Origin: Sclerurus mexicanus
Taxonomy: Eukaryota; Chordata; Aves; Passeriformes; Furnariidae
Assembly (NCBI GenBank): GCA_013396755.1
Contig: VWZF01000445.1
Coordinates: 943,523 to 1,007,522, forward strand
Direction of reading: 5' to 3'
Length of the DNA: 64,000 bases
Positions 29,301-41,300 of this stretch are shown in pieces. How positions within the stretch are numbered: position 1 is the stretch's first letter; each line of letters begins with the position of its first letter. The notes below the pieces were generated by a model. It was not told where the DNA came from. It was given only the letters and a program-made list of their open reading frames with translations, and ran no database searches. Made by a program: the position numbers and the translations under genes.

Positions 29301-32300
29301 ACTCTCTATAAGTACCTGGAAGGAGGTAGTCCTGAGGTGGGGATCAGTCTCTTCTTCCAAGTAACAAGCGATAAGACAAGGAAATTGCCTCAAATAGTGT
29401 CAGGGTAGACATAGATTGGATATTAGGTAAACTTCTTCACCAAAAGGGTTGTCAAGCACTGGAATAAACTGCACAGGTAAGTAATGAAGTCTCCACCCCA
29501 AAGGTGTTTCAGAGGCATGGTGATGATCTTAAGGACGTGATTTAATGGTGGACTTGGCAGCGATGGGTTGAGGGTTGGACTCTGTGGCCTTGCATGTCTT
29601 TTCCAACCTTTCTGTCATCCTACAGTTTTGGAGCTGGGTAGAATTTGAATCCCTGCTGTGCACCCCTGTTGAGAATATATTACCCTCCCGATCAAGAAGC
29701 AGATTGGGCTGATTCTCTGTAGAACAATCTAAAAGCAGTGCATGACAAGCGAGATACTGCAAATGGTAGTGAGAGGGTGGTGTTTATAGCAGCACCACCC
29801 TTAGCTCCTGCGGTGCTTTCATGGGGTACTCTGGGAGAGCGGATGAGAAAGATCATAAGTTTAGTTTAAGGGGACCAACTGAATTTAGCTAAGTGTATTT
29901 ATATCTGGGACTTGGCTGTAACATTTACTTGGAGATGTTTTAACCCTCTTGTGTAGTTTAATTTACACATTAGCATTGTTACAGGTTGGAGGAGCAGTTT
30001 TGCTTATCTGTATCCCTGTGTCAGTATGGCTACTACAGGAATCCCGCCCCTGGGAGCTGCAAGTCCATTATCATTTCAACCTCTTTTAAAGCCAAAGAGT
30101 TAGCCTCAATGTTGGGAAACCAGCAAAGTTTAGGGCTCCAAACTTGACAGCGGTTTGCAGAACTGCCAGCTGAGCTGAGTATTCCTTTATATTGGCAAAG
30201 GAAAGAGTCTATTCCCTTTGAAATGCTAGTCTCCTGTTAACAGAGAAGCCTACTGCACAGGACAGGTGATGCAACAGATGACTTTTGTGTGTGTTCTGCT
30301 GTTGCAATCTACAGGAGGAAAGGCAGTGATGCTTCTTGATGGTGTGTTTGTACATAAGTGAGGGCCACCCACAATAGTAGTAAATCAATGTTTCCACCTT
30401 TTCTGCTGAAAGGGTTGAAATTTTGTCAAACCTCTAAATAAAGTCCAATATTCAGCTTCAGTTACTTAGTGTGGGTGGACTAATGAGCAAGTACTTCATT
30501 GTCACCCAGCAGACTTCAAAAACAGTAACTCTTTCTTCTGTTTATCAGTGATGTGATTAGAAGATGCATTCCTAGTTCTGATTGCTCTAATGCTTTACTT
30601 AACAAATGTCTTACAGAGCATTAATCCACAAAGTATGTAGGTGAAGTTGCCATATAAGATGACATGGATCATGTAACAACCCTCAGGATCATTAATGCAC
30701 ATCACTATGTGACAAGACATACTCACTCATGGTTTCCTTTAGTATGAATAATCCTCCTAATATCTGTCCAGATATTAGGCATGAGTTCAGGAGTATGGAT
30801 TATTGCATAATCCCTAATGAGCACAATGATTATATATATAAACATTTTATCATGATTCAAAGGAGGTAGTCCTTTTTGTTATTTAAGGTTTTATTGCATC
30901 CTGTATTCCCCTGCATTTACTTTAAGTAAGCATACTCTAATGCTCAGAAAGAGTCAGCTAGAATACTTTGGATATAGGAAGAAGTGGCATGCTTTAAGAG
31001 AACTTATGTACAAGGAAGATTTTTAATAGGATTGAATGACTTGAGAAAGAGGGAAAGTTTTGAGAGGAAGAGAGTAAATGTGTTCAAGAAGGGTTTAAAG
31101 ATTTGTCAGATAAATGATATGTCCAGAAAGAGAGAAGAAAGTAATTTTTTTATTTTCCTGTGTGGCTTGAGCAATAGTAAAACCACAGACACTTGCTGGA
31201 GAATTGTTTTTGGAGAACTGCCAGCTGTCTGGTTAGTCTGGTGTCAATCTCTGTCCTCTTTAAACTGCACAGTGTACAGCCTGTTGCATAGGAGTTACCT
31301 TAGAGTGGGGCTGGAGTTGCCATTGGGAGTTTTTGTTTCTCTTGAACATTGAGAAAAATTTGAGCTATGTGTTTACTTAGTTTGTTTTTCTATTATGTAC
31401 CATCTTGGAGTCTGAGTAACCCTCTTGTCAGTTATAAAAGGACTTGCTTTACATTTAGGATTTCTTTTGCTATGTTCTTGGACTTTGACACTACAAAGGA
31501 ACTTGAGATCTGGCTCCTCTGGTCACCCAGATGAAAGGCCTGGTTGGAGAATGCTTCAATTCATGTCTGGCCTGTATACCTGAGTTTCCTGCTATGGAAA
31601 ACAGAATGGTGGGGTGAAATGAGGAGAAACTTGTGTATATTTGACTCTTCCCTCAGGTAGAGTAAGGCCATAGCAAGAACATATTCAAATCCAAGACATG
31701 AGCTGCACTTCCAGTATGCCTACCTCAGGTTTGACCTTTTAAACCATATAGTTTGGAGCTGGCTTCTACCTGATATGATGGGATGAGTAAGTATTAAGGT
31801 CTAGGTGTACTTTTATGTCTTATGAATTGACAGGTCTTTCCTTGGTATAATCAGAGCTGAAATTGGTCTAATATGTTCAAAGAAGACATGTAGCTCATTA
31901 AATTTCCCGGTAATGAGCTAGACTTAAAATGAACTATGTTCCATTTTGTCTAGTTAAATGTTATCCTCAAAAAGGGAAATGAATGCCATAAATGCTTGGA
32001 AAACAGGTGGTGAGATTTTTCTGCACTGGGATTATGATGGACAGTAATGATGTAAGAGCAGGTCCCTGCAAGGTAATCCTTGTTTTGATGGTTTTATGTT
32101 TTTTTTTCCTCTTCTCCAGATCATGATTCCTTATGAAAATCGAACAAGCGAGGTGATGTACAATAAAATGAATATATCGGAGCTTAGTGCCATGATTCCA
32201 CAGGTTGGTTGGGGATAATTGCAAAATTATTCTTTTAATATCTGACCTATATAATTGAAATTGCCTTAAGTGTGCAAAGCAGCATGTTAAAGGAATGTCA

Positions 32301-35300
32301 TTAGGAATGTGTGTGCTCTTTTACCATATATGTTCTATAAAATAGTTGCAGCTTTACTGAGGATTGAAAACATATGCAATGTCGCAATAGTTTCTAAATT
32401 TTTAATAAATAAAGCTTTGAAACCATTAGTTTTAAAGGTGCAACTTAGTTAATAAAGCAACTCTCTTCGTAACCTGATTTAACCAGCCTTCTCTTTGTCA
32501 TTGCAGTTTGACTGGCTGGGATACATCAAGAAGGTGATTGACACCAAACTCTATCCTGAGCTTAAAGATATAGGTCCTTCAGAAAATGTGATTGTCCGTG
32601 TTCCCCAGTACTTCAAAGATTTATTCAGGATACTAGAAAATGAAAGGAAAAAGTAAGGATCCTATGATGATTTCACCCACACTTATAAGGGTACATCAAA
32701 TGCTGGGCTTTTCCTATATTTTTTCATGAGTTTCAGATATTCTTGGAATCAAGTCTCTAGGAAGATGGTCTGTTGGGTTTTGTCTGAATGAGGATATAGA
32801 TATTATCTTGCATGTAGCAGGAGAATTCACAGTTTCAACATCTTTCTTCTTCTATGGAAAACACAGGTTGCAGTAAGGCTGCATTTTCCAGATGCATTCA
32901 GCATCTCCTACTTATATAGGGTCTTGTATCTTGTGAAATATTTACATCTGAAGAACATAATTGTAAAATGCAGGCAGCTCAAATTAAACATAGTAGATGT
33001 ACTTTGCACAGGAAAGCAAGACAGCTTTAGGCAGTGATGAAAAAGCAACATCCCATTTGAAACATCATTATTGATGACATCCAAGGGATTTCTGTGATAA
33101 TTTGTTCTCTGCTGAGGTGTGTTACTGAACTTTAAAAAAAATATTGTTAAGCTGCTGTCTCCAAATATCAGTCTTTGCTGATTGTACAATATGGCCACAA
33201 CTAAATGTACATTTCAGAAAAAAAACCACCAACTTATTCAGAAATATTGAAGTATTATTCTTTTATTGTTGCTCTGTGTCTCTGGTGATGGAATGCTTAT
33301 ATTGATTCATAATACCTGGATAAATAGCACATAACTCAAGCAATAATAAAAATAAAAATTACTGATCTGCCTACAGATCATCAAGTATGCTTTCTTTATA
33401 AAATTCAGACAAATACCATTAGTGTGCCACCAATCTTAATTTACTCAAGAAAGTATTTCAAATTATCTGGGTGGTCCATGCTTTCTATCTCAAAGTTAGT
33501 TACAGCAGTGGGGATAAAGCAGTGATTTAGAGGATGCACATCTAGCAAGACAACTGTTCCCTGTGTACAGATACACTTATATGCAAGTATATTCAGTAGC
33601 TACAGAGTAAATACTTGGAGACTTTTCCCAGTAGTTCCTTTTTCAGGGAAAATCTGAGTATTCAAGAGAAGTTCAGCCAGCCTGTGTGTCATGGCAGGAG
33701 GCTGGAGGAACGACCAGTAATAATTGCAGTGCTTGTCTTCAGCAAAGCTCAAGACCAGCTTTCTGGCCCCACAGGTTGGGAGAAGTGAGTGGACAAAAAA
33801 AATCTCTCATTCCAGTATATTCACACTGCATATGTTATAGCTGATAATGGCTTATATATTTTCTACCCAGTCTTACCCTAAGAAATTTGCATCATAAAAT
33901 GTTAGAAATGGCAAACTCAACCCAAGCAGGCTTCAAATCCTTGTGTGTAAAATGCATCCCAACAGCCCTTGCATGATAACAAAGATCATGTTTGTCTATT
34001 AGGTGATAATGTTAATTACTTCAAATGTCAGAGTGTGCTCCAGAAGTAACCTTGTTATCTGGCCTGAGAAAATTAGGAAATCATCTTAATGTGAACTCCT
34101 AACAATGAGGTCTCAACATTTCCCTGTAGGGTGAATGCTGAAAGCTAACAAGGATATTTTCTTTTAGGTAATCTCATTTGTCATTCTCCATATGATATTT
34201 TAAAGGTTAAGTAAATGTAAAAACCCATAAGTTTTATTTGTCACTGTAAATATCTATACCAATCAAATTCCTAGTAAATCCTTAGATTTGCTTCAGTGTT
34301 TAGAATGTGAATTAACTTCTCATCATTTCAGGAAATGCTGTGTCATTAGGAAAAGCAGATACTTTCACCATGTTCATATTCTTTTCAGTTACAAAGCTAT
34401 CCCTAAATTATAGTTTTATTCCAAAGCCTTGTGTGTCCTCTTCCCAGATGAGCACTCTGCTAGCATGGGTACAATTCAAAATGTCACAAAAAAATGGTTC
34501 ATGCCCCAGCAATCTGATAAAGTACTCCATGAAGTTTGTTTCAGGTGAAGGGAAGAATGGAGTGAAAATTAAGTCTGGATACAGAGGCAGTTCTCTATGT
34601 TGGAGGTGGCAACTCCTATGGACTCAAAATTGTTTTATTGAAAATTTCTGCCTCAGAGAACCTGCTGAGCAATCTTGAATCATGAAATCATTTACATGGC
34701 AATATTATTAGAAGGTAGCACCTTGGCACTATGTAGAGTGAATTTAGTAGAATTTTATCTGGCTGCATATAACCAAGTTACTGTGTGGAGCTTGAAATAG
34801 GTGCAGCAGTGTAGATCAGAGGTCTGTCTAAACTTCCCAAGCCAGAGCACTGCTTGGCTCTCTGTTACAGACTGCCCAAGCAGCTGAGCAACTAGCCTGC
34901 AGGAGTTTCCATCAGCTCTGGGATAGCTAGCCTGTCCTGTCAGGTGTTCAGTGCTGAAGTAAGTCACACCTTCTTCATAAGAAGTCTTCAGGGATTCCTT
35001 CAATTTTTTGGTGTACCAAGTAATTTTTGGTGGGGTTTCTCTCTATTACAGGAAGAAGAGGTGTATGTATGTAGCTGTGATATAAATGAGCAGCAGCAGA
35101 GCTCCAGGACAGCTGTGCTGTATGAGGGGGGAGACAGAGCTGTGCTGGCACCAATTACGAGCCCCTTATATCCCTTCCCTGTTACCTGTGTTCTGGTGCT
35201 TTATGTGAGCCATAAATAGGGTACTTTAAATTGTGTCCTTTTAGGAGATGTTCACAGCTGTTGAAAGAAACAGCTTTATTGTTCTCACAGATATCAGAAA

Positions 35301-38300
35301 GGATTACTAGTTTCATAGAATCATAGAATGGTTTGGGTTGGAAGCGACCTTAAAAATCATCCAGTCCCAATCCCCCTGCCATGGGCAGGGACACCTTCCA
35401 CTAGACCAGGTTGCTCAAAACTGCATTGTGACTACACATCCTTAAGGAGAAGGCCAACCTAGCCTTGAACACTTCCAGGAGTGGAGCATCCACAACTTCT
35501 CTGGGCAACCTGTTCAGTGCCTCATCACCCTCACAGTAAAGAATTTCCTCCTATTAGCTGATAAATCTATCCTTTTCAGCTTTAAGCCATGTCCTGTCAC
35601 TATGTGCCCATGTAAAATGTCCCTCTCCAGCTTGCTTGTAGCCCTCTTTTCCTTTGTCTTACCTTACCCTATCTTTGCAGTATGGGACTATTAATTGACA
35701 AGTACTCTAATTCCTATAGCATATAAACAATTTTCTTTAGAGAGGGGTGAAGGCACTAGATCTCCTTTCTTGTCTTAGCCTGCCTCTGAAAAATTAGGGA
35801 GAGAAGTTAAAATAACTTGACTTGAACTAGTGCCTCTAGCAATAGAGACAAAAGTTTTTCAGTAGTTATAATTTGATTCGTGACTCAATTCTGAATACAG
35901 TATTCAAGTAGATCTAAAATTTGTGAAAAGGATCTTTTTGTTAAAATTTCAATTAATTTGTCCATCTATCTCATATTAAATCTGTCCTCTTTAATTGCTA
36001 CCGTGTCTGTTGATTAAAATATTGCAAACTCACAGAATTTTACATGAGCAACCTACTTTATTCCCAGACAAGACAGAGAGTACTTTAGTAAATATTCATA
36101 AGCACTCTTATAATTTTAACTGTCCCAGCAAACAAGCTCCCTACCACTTCCTTTGGGAGTGTGTGTCACAATAATGGTCATATTGGTTAAGAGTGAGCCT
36201 ACACTTTCTGTAATAGGCGTTTGGAAGTCAAAATAGAGGGCTATGTGCTGTACTCTGCTGAAAGGTTACAACAACAAATGCTCTGGTCTCATCGAAAAAG
36301 CAGAGAGGATTTTTATGTTTTATTTGTGTGTTGGATTTTGCTCCATGTGTAGAGGTTAACTTCTCTGAGCCTCAGTTAACTTTTTTGTGCAACTGGGATG
36401 AAAATCACCCCAAGATAAACACTGAAAGTATTTTACAAGCAAAAACTGTCAATTTTTAAACCAACGGAAGATGACATGATTTGAAGATTTTATAGTTAGC
36501 CCAAAAGGTAAAATAATCATCCCCAAAATAGATACACAAATTCAGAAAATTACTATTTTATTTTGTTTTGTAAAACAAATGAAAGAACACTACCCCTCAA
36601 ACATTTAACAACAAACCCCCTCAGTCCTTCTCACCAGTTGCCCACCCACCCAGCAAATAAACTTTGCACTTTGGAGTGAAACCTTCCTGTTCCATACATC
36701 AGTGCATTCTAGTGTGATTACATCAGGAATTATTAGTCTCATCAGACAGCTTGGTTTTAGGATGTGTCAGCCTTTTCCTTCCTAAGTTAAAACAGACCTC
36801 AACTAATTGTGAAATATTTACTGCAAATGTCAGCTGCTTTCTTTACTTATGCCTGGCACAAACATTTCTGAATTCTTATTGATATTTTTTTCTTTTAATA
36901 AGTCACCTTTTTGAGACTTATCCTTTAAAAATTTCAGTCTTTCATTCACTACAAATTTGAGAGAGGTGCCCCAATTCAAATGTATGGACTAGCATCACTG
37001 TAGGAGAACAAGAAGCACACAGAAGAGAGAATTGATTTTTTGGTAGCAATTGTACCAGATTATAATACATAATTGATTTATGATAGTGATCTGTTTAGAT
37101 GAGGGTTTTTACCTAAGATTTCTGAATCAAAATTAAATCTTTAAACCTTTTAACCCGTACGACTTGCATAAATGCTGTTTCAGATACACAGAGTAGTTGC
37201 TGCAGGAGCATGGATGCGCTTCAGCTCTGCTGAAATGTCTGAGGCAGATACTTGTGAAATTTGGGGAGGTTTAGATGATTACAAAAACAATGACAGCTGA
37301 GTGCTTTTAGGGTGCTTCACTGGCCATTGAGTGAGAAAATTACACATTGTCAGAAATGTGTTAAGGGAAAATTCTGTATTTTCTGGTATTTCTTCCCCTG
37401 AAATGAATTTTTAATGACCCTAAGCATCATCTCAAAATGGTTTGATCATCTAAGCAAAGCTAACTGTTTTGTCTTTTGTAACATGTACTGTCTTATAAAT
37501 GTACATTATTCATGCTAAAAAGATTTGTCCTATCTGTTTTATGATTATTGTAGGCATTTAGGTGCACTATATGATATATCTGTATACTAAAAGAGGGAAT
37601 ATGCCAAGTGAGAGATGCAACAGTGCATTTTGAGCTAAAGGCTTTGTGTGGGTGGACTGGAGCTTGGTTAGAGGCAGAACTGAAGTTATGTCTCAGGAAA
37701 ATACTGCTGTCAGGACAATATGCCCACAAAGTGTGTTTATTATGTTGTGTTATGGTTCAGAGGAGGGAACCATATGGGACATGTCTGTGACTGAAGATAA
37801 TGGAGTGACAACATAGCAACAGCTACAATGCCCCACACCTACAGCAATGGGAGACTGCAGAAATGGGATTTTTAGAGGTGGGAGTGATGTCCAGACAGTC
37901 CATAATAGCATCTTTGGTTGCAAAGAAGAAATTTTCTTACCTATGAAAAAGTCTATGGCTGCCCAAAATGTTATGTATGTACCAGTGCAGAGCAAACAAC
38001 ATTTGGATATCCATAGCTTTAAAACAGTGACTATCCCTGAAAAAAACGTCTTGTATAAGAGAAGATGAGAATAATATGTGTAGACTATTACTGGATTTGT
38101 TTCAAGACTGTTTAGAGTTGAATTGTGTATTTCAAAATGCACCTTTACCTCATACAGCCACTGCTGAACATGGAGAGAGATCAGTCTAGACTAGATAAAT
38201 CCTCCAGTCAGGTGCTTGAAGTTTTAGAAAAGGGACATGAGTATCAGGTCTCCTGAGAATTTTGAATGAGCTCTTCCTATATCTCTCAGCCTCAATTCTT

Positions 38301-41300
38301 ATGAGATTTTTGTTACTGAGACTTCTCTTTTTTTGGTATTTCAATTATCCATCTGACAAAATAAGAGTGGTAATACTTTAATAACTCTGTGAGTAGTAGA
38401 AATTTTGAAAGCATGTTGATAACTTCTAATGAAAGATACAAATAGGAGATACTGATAGTGTATATGATGGACTGTTATCTACTCTGTTACCATTTATGTG
38501 CCCTACTAATGAGGAGAGATAACATTCACTTTGATCTACAAAAGAAAAATCAGTTATCTCTGGATGGAACTTTTATGTAACTGGTATTGTAACACAGTTT
38601 TTGCCACTTCTAAGGAAAATGAAAGCTGCCTTTTGGAAAAAGCATTACCTAAAAATGACATACCAGGTGATGGACCTGTTACTAATAACCCCTAGAAGAT
38701 GGTTATCATGGTGGAATTACATATTAACTGGCTGCAATCATGTAGATTCTCCTGTGTAATTGGGATTTATCAATTTGGTCATCACTCATTGATTTTCAAG
38801 GTAAAATTTCCACCATTCAGGTGAAATGTTTGTAGAGATATTTTCGTGAGTGTTGTGTGGTACATCATATGTGTTTAATTGTCTGATAGAAATATGTCTG
38901 ATTTAACAGGACTCTTGCCAACTACCTGGTATGGAGAATGGTTTATTCAAGGTTATTTAACCTCAGCAGACGTTTTCAGTATCGGTGGCTGGAATTTTCT
39001 CGGGTAAGTTAATGCTTTCAATGCATTTACGATGGTACTAGTGTTGACACTGTTGGTTTCCCTTTTAGTTGCTTACATCTTTGCAAAACACAAAATGTTT
39101 TCCATGCTGGATAAATTTCTTGAATTAACTTTTTTTTTGTTGAAGATTACCTTTGAAACAACTGACATACATATTTATGTATATGACACAAAGAGAAATG
39201 TCTTTTAGATTATGTTAAAGAGTTTTTGAGACCCACCCTTTAAAAATCTTAGTCTTCTTTTGCAGAAACTTGGAAGCTGGAATGTTTCTGAGTTAGGTAA
39301 TGTGGGCTGTGACCTATGCTAATCCTGCAGGCCAAAACCTTTTGGCCAAAACCTAAACTGTTTTCAAAAAGCTACTGTTTATCCATGTGTGAATATAGCT
39401 CTGGTAAAACAGAAATCTAAGATTTCAGGTTTTTTAAGCTTGCTCAAACCTCTCTCATGCTCTAATGTCAGCTCTAATGAGCTCTAGCATATCCATACAT
39501 GAGCCATTTCCACAGCAAAGACGATCAGGTGCCTTCCAGCTTGGGGATGAAGAAGAATGAGAAGATTGCCTCAAACTATGAGAGCAGAACTAATTAAGTA
39601 TTTAGTAATATGGGCATTTATGTAAAACATGTATTTTTGACTGAATGAACCCTGAATAGAAAGCCACTTTGGTATTCCTGTGGGCAGCATGAGGGCTCTT
39701 TAAGTAAATCAAAGATGCAAGTGAAACTGATTGGTGCTTTGTCTTGTTTCCAAGCCACATTAGATGGTGAACTTTGCTATTATGAAAATTACCTGTTTGG
39801 TGACATCATGATAACAGGAGGCTGGCATGATGCTGGCAGTGATGTGGTACAGGAGGTGTGGGTGTTCTGTCCTTCCTGGTGAGACATGAAAGTGACTAAT
39901 TGAAGCCCCTGTAGTGTCTTTCCTTGGGTGGTACTGGAATAGTTCTGAGTTGTTCACATACCTAAAAATAAACTCGAATAGCTTGATGGAAACTGCACAG
40001 GAAGGGCAGTCTCTTATACTTCTGAAATCATATTCAAATCAGTCTTGTTAAAAATGCTATTTTCTTCCTGTAAAATGTGAGAAACTGGCTGTCAGAACCA
40101 CAGCAACGAGTTTGTAAGTCCCCTCCTGGGACATTCCTTGCTAGTCAGGTAAAATAGATTGATGCTGGCCATCAGCCAGTCTGCAGCATAATACTGAGTT
40201 ACATTGAATTATATAATGGCCAGAAAAATTCCTGAAAGAAAATGTTAAGCCTTGAACACTGCATTTTAATATGGTAACTAGCTGCTGTCACTTCTCTGGA
40301 TACTTTTTCAAGAAGTTTAGGGTGAAATTCAATTCAAGTTGATGCAATGCTTATTAATAATCTCATCAAGGCTGTCACAGAACCACATAATGGGTAAGGT
40401 TTGAAGGGAGTACAGTCAATCATCTTGTTCAACCTCCCAGCTCAAGCAGGGTCATCTTATAACACATGGCACAGGATTGCATCCAGACAGTTCTTGAATA
40501 TCTCCACTGAGGGGGACTCCACAACCTCTCTGGTCAACCTGTTCCAGTGCACATTCACCCACAGAGTAAAGAAGTTCTTCCTCATATTCAGGTGGAACAT
40601 TCTGTGCATCAGTTTCTGCCCATTACCTCTTGTCCTCGTTTTCTTAACACAGCTGAGAAGAGCCTGGCTCCATCCTCTTGACACCCTCCCTTCAGATACT
40701 TAGAGACATTGATGAGGTCTCCTCTCAGCTGTTTCTTCTTGAGGCTGAACAGGCCCAGCTGCCTCAGCCCTTCCTTGTAAGAGGTGCTCCTTTCCCTTAA
40801 TCATATTTGTCACCCTCCACTGGACCTGCTCCAGGAGTCCATGTCTCTACTGTACTGAGGAGCCCAGAACTGGACACAGCACTCCAGATGTGGCTCACCA
40901 GAGCTGAGCAGAGGGGCAGGATCACCTCCCTTGACCTGCTGATAATGCTCTTCCTAATGCACCCAGGGTACCATTGTCCTTCCTGGCCACAAGGGCACTG
41001 CTGGCTCATGGACAGTTTGTTGTCCCCCAGGTTCTTCTCCACAGAGCTCCTTTCCAGCAGGCTGTCCCCATTCTGTGCTGGTGCCTGGGGTTATTATTCT
41101 CCAAGTGCAGGACCCTGCATTTGCCTTTGTTGAATTTAAAACTCTTCTTCTCTGCCTGTTTCTCCAGCCTGTCAAGGTCCTTCTGAAGGGCTGCCCAGCC
41201 CTCTGGGGTATTGGCCACTCCTCCCAGCTTCGTGTCACCAATGAACTTGATGAGGAGACATCTACCTCTTCATCCAAGTCATTGATGAATAAGTTAAACA

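Noticed and set aside
33920..33945. Sequence GGCTTCAAATCC resembling a tRNA B-box
   Set aside because: No A-box, acceptor stem or cloverleaf could be built around it. No tRNA or tRNA-derived SINE was found elsewhere.
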